Source: Chryseobacterium defluvii (GTDB taxonomy: Bacteria > Bacteroidota > Bacteroidia > Flavobacteriales > Weeksellaceae). Taken from it: 64,000 nucleotides of DNA. Each line of letters begins with the position of its first letter. Positions within the stretch are counted from its first letter, which is position 1. The DNA is taken from positions 558,001-622,000 of the forward strand of contig NZ_RBXB01000001.1 in NCBI RefSeq assembly GCF_003634775.1. The letters run 5' to 3'. Both the position numbers and the translations under genes were made by a program. Under the pieces are notes generated by a model, which saw only the letters and a program-made list of their open reading frames with translations, was not told the DNA's origin and did not search any database. Positions 36,423 through 44,411 of the stretch are shown one piece after another.

Positions 36423-37384
36423 TGGAATATATTGCAGTAATCCTTATTTTGTTTATTTCAATTCTGATTTATTTTAAAATAGCGGATAAATATAATATTA
36501 TTGATAAGCCTAATCATAGAAGTGCTCACACACAGATTACACTTAGAGGTGGAGGAATTATTTTTCCTATCGCTTTTATTGTTTTTTGTTTATTTCATCT
36601 GCATGATGCAGTTAACCAATATTGGTCCTTTGGATTGGGACTTCTGGCAATTTGTTCGATAAGCTTTATTGATGATATCAGGAACCTTTCAAGCAAGATA
36701 AGACTTTCCGTTCATTTTGTTTCCGTTATCTTACTGTTATACTTTACCGGAGCTTTTAATTTGATGCCGTATTGGGTTTGGCCTATATTATTTATTCTCA
36801 TTATAGGAACCCTTAACGCTTATAACTTTATGGATGGCATTAATGGAATGACAGGCCTTTATAGTCTGACTGCATTATCTTCACTAAGCTATATTAATAG
36901 AGAAATCGTTCAGTTTACGGATAATAGCTTTATATATTATCCTATTCTCGCTTCTTTGGTATTTTTATTTTTCAATTTTAGAAAAAAAGCAAAATGTTTT
37001 GCTGGAGATGTGGGGAGTATGGGAATTGGTTTCTGGGTAATAGGCCTTATTACTTTATTGATTATGCAAACCGGTGACTATAAATATATTTTGCTATTAT
37101 CAATCTATGGGATGGAGGTAGTGTTAACTATTATTGAGAGAATTCTATTGAAAGAAAATATTTTTGAAGCACATAGAAGGCATTTATATCAGCTTTTTGC
37201 TAACGAAAAAAAAGTTTCACATTTATTAATTAGTTTTGTGTATGCTTTATTTCAATTGATTATCAATGCATTTTTGATTCATTCGGAATTTCCGGTATGG
37301 ATGGCTATTTTAATTATTTTTATTCCTGTTGGGGGACTTTATTTAGGATTAAAGTGGACCTTAAAAAAACAATATAACCTGTAA
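36419..37384 (+). CDS. Initiating polyprenyl-phosphate glycosyltransferase, WecA/WbpL-like
   Basis: A 321-aa membrane protein with about ten hydrophobic segments. DKPNHRSAHTQITLRGGG, FIDDIRNLS, NAYNFMDGINGMTG, CFAGDVGSMGIGFW and EAHRRHLYQ cover the Mg-binding and substrate sites of the GT4/MraY-WecA superfamily. It transfers a HexNAc-1-phosphate (likely QuiNAc or FucNAc type, by context) to undecaprenyl phosphate and so starts each repeat unit. Overlaps the upstream reductase by 4 bp. Confidence 0.9.
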   Translation: MMEYIAVILILFISILIYFKIADKYNIIDKPNHRSAHTQITLRGGGIIFPIAFIVFCLFHLHDAVNQYWSFGLGLLAICSISFIDDIRNLSSKIRLSVHFVSVILLLYFTGAFNLMPYWVWPILFILIIGTLNAYNFMDGINGMTGLYSLTALSSLSYINREIVQFTDNSFIYYPILASLVFLFFNFRKKAKCFAGDVGSMGIGFWVIGLITLLIMQTGDYKYILLLSIYGMEVVLTIIERILLKENIFEAHRRHLYQLFANEKKVSHLLISFVYALFQLIINAFLIHSEFPVWMAILIIFIPVGGLYLGLKWTLKKQYNL

Positions 37385-37396
37385 CTGAATTTTACT

Positions 37397-37942
37397 ATGA
37401 AAGTTAAAGAAACCCCGCTTAAAGATTGCTATATCATAGAACCCACTATTTTTGAAGATGACAGAGGTTATTTCTTTGAAAAATTTAATGAAAAGAAATT
37501 TGAAGAGCTTACAGGAATGAACGGCCATTTTGTTCAGGATAATATTTCAAAATCTTCTTATGGAGTAGTGCGGGGGTTACATTTACAGAAAGGAGAACAT
37601 GCCCAAGCAAAACTGGTTTCCTGTTTGGAAGGTTCGGTTTGGGATGTTGCGGTGGACTTAAGAGAAGATTCACCTACATTTGGTCAATGGGTGGGGATAG
37701 AACTTACAGCAGAAAATAAACTTCAGCTATATATTCCAAGAGGTTTCGGACACGGCTTCTCCGTTTTAAGTGAAACAGCCGTATTTGCTTATAAATGTGA
37801 TAATTTTTATGATAAAGACTCGGAAGGAAGTGTGAAATTTAATGATCAGGAACTTGGAATAGATTGGAAAGTTGATGAAAAGGATATGATTCTCTCGGAA
37901 AAAGATCGGAATGCTCCTACGTTTAAGGAGAAAAACTTTTAA
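37397..37942 (+). CDS. rfbC: dTDP-4-dehydrorhamnose 3,5-epimerase
   Basis: A 181-aa cupin epimerase. HFVQDNISKSSYGVVRGLHLQ supplies the catalytic His, and VFAYKCDNFYDKDSEG the catalytic Tyr region; length is normal. It is the last gene of the polysaccharide locus. The partner genes rfbA, rfbB and rfbD are not in the window, so dTDP-rhamnose synthesis would depend on genes elsewhere. Confidence 0.92.
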   Translation: MKVKETPLKDCYIIEPTIFEDDRGYFFEKFNEKKFEELTGMNGHFVQDNISKSSYGVVRGLHLQKGEHAQAKLVSCLEGSVWDVAVDLREDSPTFGQWVGIELTAENKLQLYIPRGFGHGFSVLSETAVFAYKCDNFYDKDSEGSVKFNDQELGIDWKVDEKDMILSEKDRNAPTFKEKNF

Positions 37943-37952
37943 ATAGATATGG

Positions 37953-37982
37953 AAACCACTTATTAAAGTGGTTTTATTTTTT
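37953..37982 (+). terminator. Rho-independent terminator closing the polysaccharide locus
   Basis: Perfect arms AAACCACTT (37953-37961) and AAGTGGTTT (37966-37974) with loop ATTA, followed by a T-rich tract. Confidence 0.85.
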
Positions 37983-38007
37983 TGATTTTATACTCTTCAA
38001 TATTTCG

Positions 38008-38015
38008 TATCTTTG
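38008..38015 (+). promoter_or_regulatory. -7 promoter box of rimO
   Basis: TATCTTTG, a perfect TAnnTTTG, 19 nt before the rimO ATG at 38035. Confidence 0.7.
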
Positions 38016-38034
38016 CAGATTCAAAATCAAAAAG

Positions 38035-39336
38035 ATGCGCACAAAATCTGTAGGTAAGAAGAAAATCAATATTGTAACTCTGGGTTGCTCTAAAAATGTT
38101 TATGATTCCGAAGTGTTAATGAGTCAGCTTAAAGCTAATGGTAAAGAGGTTGTTCATGAAGACAGAGGGGATATTGTGGTGATCAATACCTGCGGATTTA
38201 TAGATAACGCTAAAGAAGAATCTATCAATACCATCCTTGATTATGTAGAGGCTAAAAACAGAGGGGAAGTGGAAAAGGTTTTTGTTACCGGATGTCTTTC
38301 CGAAAGATACAAACCGGATTTGATAAAAGAGATCCCGGATGTTGATCAATACTTCGGGACAAGAGATCTTCCTGTATTATTAAAGCATCTTGGTGCAGAT
38401 TATAAGCATGAGTTGGTTGGAGAAAGACTTACCACGACGCCAAAGCATTACGCCTATCTGAAAATATCAGAAGGATGCGACAGACCGTGTTCTTTTTGCG
38501 CAATCCCATTGATGAGAGGCGGACACGTTTCCACACCTATAGAGAAATTAGTGAAAGAAGCTCAGAAGCTGGCGAAAGCCGGAACCAAAGAATTGATCCT
38601 GATCGCACAGGATCTTACTTATTACGGACTGGACATCTATAAAAAACGTGCACTCGGAGATTTATTAAAAGAACTTGTAAAAGTTGAAGGAATTGAATGG
38701 ATCCGACTTCATTATGCATTTCCTAGTGGCTTTCCGGAAGATGTATTAGATATCATCCGTGAAGAACCTAAAGTCTGCAACTATATAGACATTCCGCTCC
38801 AGCATATCAATTCAGATTTGCTTAAATCCATGAAAAGAGGAACAACTCATGAAAAAACGGATGCTCTTTTGGCCAAATTCAGAGAAAAAGTTCCGGATAT
38901 GGCAATCAGGACCACTTTAATTGTTGGCTATCCTGGTGAAACAGAAGAAAGATTCCAAGAGCTTAAAGATTGGGTAAAAGAACAGAAGTTTGACAGATTA
39001 GGGTGTTTTACTTATTCTCATGAAGAAAATACAACCGCTTATGTGTTGGAAGATGATATTCCGCAGGAGGTGAAAGAGGCAAGGGTCGAAGAAATTATGG
39101 AGTTACAGTCTCAGATTTCATGGGAAAAAAACCAAGAAAAAATAGGAAAAACATTTAAATGTGTTTTTGACAGAAAAGAAGGTAATTACTTTATCGGAAG
39201 GACAGAATATGATTCTCCTGATGTGGATAATACTGTATTGGTTTCTGCCGATAATACCTATATTTCTATTGGTGAATTTGCGATGGTAAAGATTACTTCT
39301 GCGGAAGAGTTTGATTTATATGGCGAACTTGTTTAA
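38035..39336 (+). CDS. rimO: Ribosomal protein S12 methylthiotransferase
   Basis: A 433-aa radical-SAM methylthiotransferase. The N-terminal UPF0004 domain has LGCSKNVYDSE and further cysteines (NTCGF, TGCLSE); the radical SAM cluster is CDRPCSFCAIP; a TRAM domain lies at the C-terminus. It modifies the conserved Asp of ribosomal protein S12. Single-gene unit with its own -7 box and terminator. Confidence 0.95.
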   Translation: MRTKSVGKKKINIVTLGCSKNVYDSEVLMSQLKANGKEVVHEDRGDIVVINTCGFIDNAKEESINTILDYVEAKNRGEVEKVFVTGCLSERYKPDLIKEIPDVDQYFGTRDLPVLLKHLGADYKHELVGERLTTTPKHYAYLKISEGCDRPCSFCAIPLMRGGHVSTPIEKLVKEAQKLAKAGTKELILIAQDLTYYGLDIYKKRALGDLLKELVKVEGIEWIRLHYAFPSGFPEDVLDIIREEPKVCNYIDIPLQHINSDLLKSMKRGTTHEKTDALLAKFREKVPDMAIRTTLIVGYPGETEERFQELKDWVKEQKFDRLGCFTYSHEENTTAYVLEDDIPQEVKEARVEEIMELQSQISWEKNQEKIGKTFKCVFDRKEGNYFIGRTEYDSPDVDNTVLVSADNTYISIGEFAMVKITSAEEFDLYGELV

Positions 39337-39348
39337 AAAAATACAATA

Positions 39349-39378
39349 AAAACCAATGAGTATTTCATTGGTTTTTTT
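39349..39378 (+). terminator. Rho-independent terminator of rimO
   Basis: Perfect 11-bp arms AAAACCAATGA (39349-39359) and TCATTGGTTTT (39365-39375), loop GTATT, followed by T residues. Confidence 0.9.
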
Positions 39379-39477
39379 ATGCTCAAATTTGAATTCTTAA
39401 TAAAAGGTTATTTTATTGATTTTCAATATGTTGTATTCTGTGTGTTAATTAAATTATGCTTAAATTAGTTAATTATG

Positions 39478-39592
39478 TTAACTTTTTAACTTGTTTTTTA
39501 ACATTTTTTAACACTGGGTTCTAAATACCCTGTTCATAGAAGGTTACAAGTTTTTTTAACTTAATGTTTAGTTTTTATTAACATATTTTAAC
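39478..39592 (+). repeat. Cluster of seven TTAAC motifs upstream of the RlpA-like gene
   Basis: TTAAC starts at 39478, 39486, 39498, 39508, 39556, 39578 and 39588. Several intervals are close to 10 or 22 bp, that is, near one or two helical turns. The motifs sit directly upstream of the -7 box at 39624. Could be a multi-site binding region for a regulator, or a by-product of AT-rich composition. Confidence 0.35.
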
Positions 39593-39623
39593 AAACTGAT
39601 TGGGGAGTTTAGAAGTATCATGA

Positions 39624-39631
39624 TACATTTG
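39624..39631 (+). promoter_or_regulatory. -7 promoter box of the RlpA-like gene
   Basis: TACATTTG matches TAnnTTTG, 26 nt before ATG 39658. Confidence 0.65.
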
Positions 39632-39657
39632 CTCCGTCGAAACCAATAAAATTCAAA

Positions 39658-40029
39658 ATGATGAAAAGATTCATTCTCGTAATCATAATGATGATTTCAA
39701 CCCTTGGTGTTTATTCTTTCAAGAATAATGCCACAGATGCGAAAAAAACAAGTTATGCATCGTACTACCACGATAAGTTTAATGGTAGAAAAACTGCAAG
39801 CGGAGAGATTTTTGATAATTCAAAATTTACTGCTGCAAACAGAACGCTTCCTTTTGGCACTATGATTAAAGTGACCAATATGAAGAATGGTAAAGAGGTA
39901 ATTGTGAAGATTAATGATAGAGGACCTTTCCATTCATCAAGAGCATTAGATATTTCTAAAGCTGCGTTCAATGAAATCGGAAATACCGATCATGGTACCA
40001 TTCCGGTGGAATATGAAATTGTCGATTAA
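39658..40029 (+). CDS. Small RlpA-like double-psi beta-barrel protein
   Basis: A 123-aa secreted protein: signal peptide (FILVIIMMISTLGVYSF), then a single DPBB domain with ASYYHDKFNGRKTASGE, AANRTLPFGT, VIVKINDRGPF and RALDISKAAF. RlpA enzymes cleave naked glycan strands of peptidoglycan; this short form lacks the SPOR domain of long RlpA proteins. ATG 39658 and ATG 39661 are both possible starts. Own promoter; ends at a strong bidirectional terminator. Confidence 0.88.
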   Translation: MMKRFILVIIMMISTLGVYSFKNNATDAKKTSYASYYHDKFNGRKTASGEIFDNSKFTAANRTLPFGTMIKVTNMKNGKEVIVKINDRGPFHSSRALDISKAAFNEIGNTDHGTIPVEYEIVD

Positions 40030-40050
40030 ATTTATGATTTAAATTAAATT

Positions 40051-40088
40051 AAAGCTCCGGCTGATCGAAGATCAGCCGGAGCTTTTTT
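40051..40088. terminator. Bidirectional terminator between the RlpA-like gene and xth
   Basis: Perfect 16-bp stem: AAAGCTCCGGCTGATC (40051-40066) pairs with its reverse complement at 40070-40085, loop GAA. T runs flank it for the + strand and A residues for the minus strand, so it can serve both convergent genes. Confidence 0.9.
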
Positions 40089-40851
40089 ATACATTCAATT
40101 CCACTAAGGCGGGGCAATGGTCGGAATGAGCTGCTTCCTTTAAAATAACAGCTCTGGAAAGCTTATCTTTTAAAGAATAGGAAGTAAAGTTATAGTCCAA
40201 CCTCCATCCTTTATTTTTGGCTCTTGAGTTTTGGCGGTAGCTCCACCAGGTATAGTGGTCCGGTTCGTTATTAAAAAAACGGAAACTATCGATCAGCTCA
40301 CATTCTTCGATGAAATTAGTCATCCATTCCCTTTCCATCGGTAAAAAGCCGGATACGTTTTTCAGGCGTACAGGATCATGGATGTCAATGGCCTGATGAC
40401 AAATATTAAAATCTCCGGAAATAATAAGATGAGGAATCGTTTTCTTTAAATTTTTAATATACTCCAGGAAATCATGGCAAAACTGCATTTTAAATCCTAA
40501 CCTCTCAATATTGGAAGCTGAAGGAACATAGACAGAAATCACCGAATATCCGTCGAAATCGGCACGGATGATTCTTCCTTCATTATCATAGCTCTCAATT
40601 CCACATCCGTATTCTACATGAAGAGGCTTTGTTTTTGATGCTATACCCACGCCACTGTAGCCTTTTCTTATAGCAGAATGCCAATAGCTGTGATATCCTA
40701 ATTTTTCAAGACTTTCAATATCTATCTGGTCATTTCCGGCTTTGCTTTCCTGAATGCAGATAATATCGGGATCAGCAGTAGACAGCCAGCCTAAAAAATC
40801 TTTGGTAAATGCTGCCCTGATTCCGTTAACGTTATAAGTAATAAGTTTCAT
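40087..40851 (-). CDS. xth: Exodeoxyribonuclease III
   Basis: A 254-aa member of the ExoIII/APE1 endonuclease family. ITYNVNGIRAA, IICIQESKAG, SGDFNICH and SDHCPALVEL are the catalytic blocks; length is normal. It repairs abasic sites and 3' blocks. Its -7 box ends 4 nt before the ATG, so translation may be leaderless. Confidence 0.93.
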   Translation of the reverse strand: MKLITYNVNGIRAAFTKDFLGWLSTADPDIICIQESKAGNDQIDIESLEKLGYHSYWHSAIRKGYSGVGIASKTKPLHVEYGCGIESYDNEGRIIRADFDGYSVISVYVPSASNIERLGFKMQFCHDFLEYIKNLKKTIPHLIISGDFNICHQAIDIHDPVRLKNVSGFLPMEREWMTNFIEECELIDSFRFFNNEPDHYTWWSYRQNSRAKNKGWRLDYNFTSYSLKDKLSRAVILKEAAHSDHCPALVELNV

Positions 40852-40855
40852 ATTC

Positions 40856-40863
40856 CAAAAATA
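40856..40863 (-). promoter_or_regulatory. -7 promoter box of xth
   Basis: Minus-strand TATTTTTG matches TAnnTTTG and is separated from the ATG by only GAAT. Confidence 0.6.
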
Positions 40864-40933
40864 TTAAAAAACAAGCGGAAAAAATCAATGATTTTTTCCG
40901 CCCGGACCCAAATTAAATAAACTATGAAAAAAA

Positions 40934-42478
40934 CTACTTGGGTTCTAAAATACTGAATGGAATTATACATTCTTCCAATGAAATTCCTCCATGTTGGTAA
41001 GTTTCTTTATAGTAGTTTACAAAATGATTATAATTCTTAGGATAAGCCAGGAAAATATTGCTTTTTGCAAAGATATATTTTGAGCTTAGGTTTCCTTTTG
41101 GTAAAAACAGTTTTTCAGGATTGGTAATAGCCCATACATCACTATCATCATACGTTAAACTTTTACCCGTTTTGTAACGGATATTGGTAGAGGTCTCTCT
41201 GTCTCCCACCACTTTGCTCGGTTTTTTTACGTACACTGTTCCGTGGTCTGTTGTAATCACAAGCTTATAGCCGTTTTCTGCTGCTGCTTTTATGATCTTT
41301 AATAGGGACGAATTTTCAAACCAGTTGAGAGTTAATGATCTGAACGTTTTATCATCCCGAATCAATTGGTCCACGATATGATTATCTGTTTTCGCATGAG
41401 AGAGAATATCGATGAAATTATATACAATCACCAACAGGTCGTTATTCTTATGCTGATTAAAGTCATCATAAATCTTCTTTTCAAAATCAGCATTCAATAC
41501 CTTCAGATATTTCATTGATTTTGAACCCAGGCCGATTCTTTTCATCTGGTCTTCCAGAAAATCACGTTCGTATTCATTTTTATTGCCTTCCTCATTGTCA
41601 TTGAACCATTTGTCCGGGAAGCGTTTTTCAATTTCAGATGGCATTAAGCCCGCAAAAAATGAATTTCTTGCATATTGAGTTGCCGTGGGAAGAATACTGT
41701 AGTAATAATCCTCTGAAATTTTGTTGTAATACTTGGTAAATAAAGGCTCAATTACTTTCCACTGATCATAGCGAAGATTATCGATCATGAGCAGGAGAAC
41801 CTTTTCATTTTCCACCTCGGGTTTTACTTTTTCTTTGAAAAGGGTATGGCTCATATGAGGCTTTTCAGAACCATGAAGCCATTCTTCATAATTGTTTTCA
41901 ATGAATTTGGCGAACTGGATATTCGCTTCTTCTTTCTGAGACTGCAAAAGATCAGCAAACTCATTATCTGTAACCTTGTCAAATTTGATTTCCCAGTTCA
42001 GAATCTTTTTGTAATATTCAGCCCAGTCCTGATATGTCCTTAAATAGGACAACTCTAAAGAAAGGCTTCTGAATTCCTGCTGATACTGTAGAATGGTTTT
42101 TTGTTCCACAAGGTCATCCTCCTGAAGGTTTTTCTTTAATGATAATAAAATCTGGTTAGGATTTACCGGCTTAAGGATATAGTCTGCAATCTGAGATCCG
42201 ATTGCTTCTTCCATAATATGTTCTTCCTCACTTTTAGTGACCATTACGATTTTTAAAGAATTATCTTTTTCCTTGATCATGGGAATGGCTTCCAATCCGG
42301 AAATTCCGGGCATATTTTCATCAATAAGAGTCAAGGCAAACTTCTCGGAATCTATAAGATCCAAAGCTTCATTCACATTGTTGACAGGAGTTACATGATA
42401 ACCCTTTTTTTCTAAGAATACGATATGAGGTTTGAGTAAATCTATTTCATCATCTATCCATAATATCTTTTCCGACAT
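40934..42478 (-). CDS. porX: PorX, response regulator with PglZ domain, type IX secretion regulator
   Basis: A 514-aa protein. N-terminal receiver domain: ILWIDDEID, phospho-acceptor Asp53 in LTLIDENMPG and the Lys in YILKPVNP. A helical linker is followed by a PglZ/alkaline-phosphatase-superfamily domain from about residue 200 (LLMIDNLRYDQW, FVFAG-type core, VITTDHGTVYVKKPS). This architecture defines PorX, which with PorY and SigP controls type IX secretion in Bacteroidetes and has phosphodiesterase activity. The partner histidine kinase is not in the window. A type IX sorting-domain protein lies 12 kb away. Confidence 0.93.
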   Translation of the reverse strand: MSEKILWIDDEIDLLKPHIVFLEKKGYHVTPVNNVNEALDLIDSEKFALTLIDENMPGISGLEAIPMIKEKDNSLKIVMVTKSEEEHIMEEAIGSQIADYILKPVNPNQILLSLKKNLQEDDLVEQKTILQYQQEFRSLSLELSYLRTYQDWAEYYKKILNWEIKFDKVTDNEFADLLQSQKEEANIQFAKFIENNYEEWLHGSEKPHMSHTLFKEKVKPEVENEKVLLLMIDNLRYDQWKVIEPLFTKYYNKISEDYYYSILPTATQYARNSFFAGLMPSEIEKRFPDKWFNDNEEGNKNEYERDFLEDQMKRIGLGSKSMKYLKVLNADFEKKIYDDFNQHKNNDLLVIVYNFIDILSHAKTDNHIVDQLIRDDKTFRSLTLNWFENSSLLKIIKAAAENGYKLVITTDHGTVYVKKPSKVVGDRETSTNIRYKTGKSLTYDDSDVWAITNPEKLFLPKGNLSSKYIFAKSNIFLAYPKNYNHFVNYYKETYQHGGISLEECIIPFSILEPK

Positions 42479-42611
42479 AATTTATTTTTTTACATGGTTA
42501 TTGCATCAAAATGTTGACCAATTCTTTATAAAATCTGCCAAAATGAGCAGATTAAAAGTTAAATATTAGTTAAATGAAATTAAGCAATATTTTTTTATCT
42601 GTGATTATTCA

Positions 42612-44252
42612 TTAAAGTCCCGTTTTTATATACTCAAGAGCCCTTTCCAATACTTCGTCTTTTCCCTCTTTTATTCCTTTTATTGTTGGTTTTATAAGAA
42701 TGTCGGGAATAATTCCTACCCTCTGGGTCTCTCTCTGATCGGGATAATAAGCTCCATGTCCGGTGAAGCTTGTGTCCAGTCCGGCAATTTTAAATCTGAT
42801 GATATCTCCGTTAGCTCCTGAAGTATGACTGCCAATTAGCTTTGCTTTAGGGTGTTGCTTAAACATCATGGCTGTAGTTTCTGCCTGGCTTTGGGTATTC
42901 TCATCAACCAAAACGATAATGTTGCCTTTATAATAATCCGGATTATTTTTCCCGATGCTGTTTTTTCTGCTGTAGAATTTACTCAAATAATTGGTTTCCG
43001 GAAAATTAAACTGATAATAAACAGAGCTTTTAGGAAGTAATAGCTTGCTTAAAGGCAATATTGTCTGTTTAGGATAGTTTCTTAAATCAAAAATAATAGA
43101 TTCGGTAGTTTTCAGGGCATCATACATTTCATTGATATCCTTTCTTTCAATGGTTCCCATATGAACATATCCTATTTTTTTATCCATGTCAATAAATTTC
43201 CATTTTTCAGGCATGACAGGCTTTTCATAATTGATATCCCCGGGAAGATAAGTTTTTATGGTAATAGCCATATTCTGACCGTTTCTTTCAAGTTTAATAT
43301 CAATGGAATCATTATTTGAAAAAAGAAAAAGGTTCTTTACCTTCTTTATTTTGCCCCAGGAATTGGAAGCAGGAATATACTTTCCAAAAGCATTTACCAC
43401 CTGGGGAATGGTTTTACCATTTATGTCGTAAATTACATCTCCCGGTTTCAATAAACATACTTCATTAAACTTATTGGAATTGATTTTCGTTACAACCAAT
43501 TTTCCTTCCGCATACTCATATTCCACAGGAATCCTTCTTCTTCCGTACTGATTGAGACTGATCAGTGGAGAGAACAGAAAAGCATGCGAGTCATCTACTT
43601 TAGTAACCAGTTCTGCCAGTGTCAAATGGTACTGCTCATCATTATTTACTTGAATAAACTTTGGAATCATTTCTTTCAGGACCTCATTCCAGGATTGATC
43701 CGTTTCATATTTATAAGGAAAAAAATACTCAACATAGTTCCAGTATCTGAATAATTCCAACAGGCTTATCTGCTTGGAAGTGAATTTGGAGCCATAAGAA
43801 TTTTCATTTCTGAAAAAAACTTTCCTTCCGCCGGTTCCGAAATAATGATGACTGCCTAGATTCCTGTTATTTTGGATATAATCAAGCTTTCGGCTTACAT
43901 TCTCAGAAAAAATAACGGAATCCTGGATCCAGCGTAAATCAAAATTTTTGAGAAAATAAATTTTATCTTCCTGTTCCTTACACTTTGCACATATTTCTAC
44001 TTTACCAAGATTATCAATCCATTGAGAGTACAATTCATTTAACTGTGCCTTGTCATGAACATTTTCCAATTCATCCATTTTTTGAAAAAGCTGTTGATCC
44101 CAGTTGAAACTGCCTTTAGCTACATGAGGATGATAATACTTTAAAAATCCCCATACTTTGCATAAAGACTCCAGTTTTTGAATTTCGGAAATCGTTTGGG
44201 CAGAAAAAGTAATACTTAATAATAGAAGGATAAAAACAGAGATACTCCTCAT
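42612..44252 (-). CDS. S41-family peptidase, secreted
   Basis: A 546-aa protein with signal peptide (ISVFILLLLSITFSAQ). A PDZ-like segment (LLKPGDVIYDINGKTIPQVV) precedes the C-terminal S41 domain: SIIFDLRNYPK and VLVDENTQSQAETTAMMFK with the nucleophile Ser in SQAE, and a conserved Lys-type region after. It likely digests peptides in the periplasm or at the surface. Promoter on the minus strand at 44275-44282. Confidence 0.88.
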   Translation of the reverse strand: MRSISVFILLLLSITFSAQTISEIQKLESLCKVWGFLKYYHPHVAKGSFNWDQQLFQKMDELENVHDKAQLNELYSQWIDNLGKVEICAKCKEQEDKIYFLKNFDLRWIQDSVIFSENVSRKLDYIQNNRNLGSHHYFGTGGRKVFFRNENSYGSKFTSKQISLLELFRYWNYVEYFFPYKYETDQSWNEVLKEMIPKFIQVNNDEQYHLTLAELVTKVDDSHAFLFSPLISLNQYGRRRIPVEYEYAEGKLVVTKINSNKFNEVCLLKPGDVIYDINGKTIPQVVNAFGKYIPASNSWGKIKKVKNLFLFSNNDSIDIKLERNGQNMAITIKTYLPGDINYEKPVMPEKWKFIDMDKKIGYVHMGTIERKDINEMYDALKTTESIIFDLRNYPKQTILPLSKLLLPKSSVYYQFNFPETNYLSKFYSRKNSIGKNNPDYYKGNIIVLVDENTQSQAETTAMMFKQHPKAKLIGSHTSGANGDIIRFKIAGLDTSFTGHGAYYPDQRETQRVGIIPDILIKPTIKGIKEGKDEVLERALEYIKTGL

Positions 44253-44274
44253 GGATGATTATGACTTTATAACT

Positions 44275-44282
44275 CAAAGATA
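44275..44282 (-). promoter_or_regulatory. -7 promoter box of the S41 peptidase gene
   Basis: Minus-strand TATCTTTG, a perfect TAnnTTTG, 22 nt before the ATG at 44252. Confidence 0.6.
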
Positions 44283-44382
44283 CAGGTAAACCCCAAAATA
44301 CATGCTATTTTCTTTCTAAATAGAATTGTAGTTATCGTCATATTATCAATCAAAATTAAATCAGGCTAAAATTAAATTTCCC

Positions 44383-44390
44383 TAACTTTG
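44383..44390 (+). promoter_or_regulatory. -7 promoter box of the HD hydrolase gene
   Basis: TAACTTTG, 21 nt before ATG 44412. It overlaps the in-frame TTG at 44388, which excludes that codon as a start. Confidence 0.6.
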
Positions 44391-44411
44391 TTTGCTAATA
44401 TCGAATTTTCA

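Larger units (their letters stand above)
39337..39657. other. Intergenic region with terminator, TTAAC cluster and rlpA promoter
   Basis: This gene-free stretch of about 320 bp contains the rimO terminator, a very AT-rich segment with seven TTAAC pentamers between 39478 and 39592, and the -7 box of the RlpA-like gene. No open reading frame of note is visible on either strand. Confidence 0.6.
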
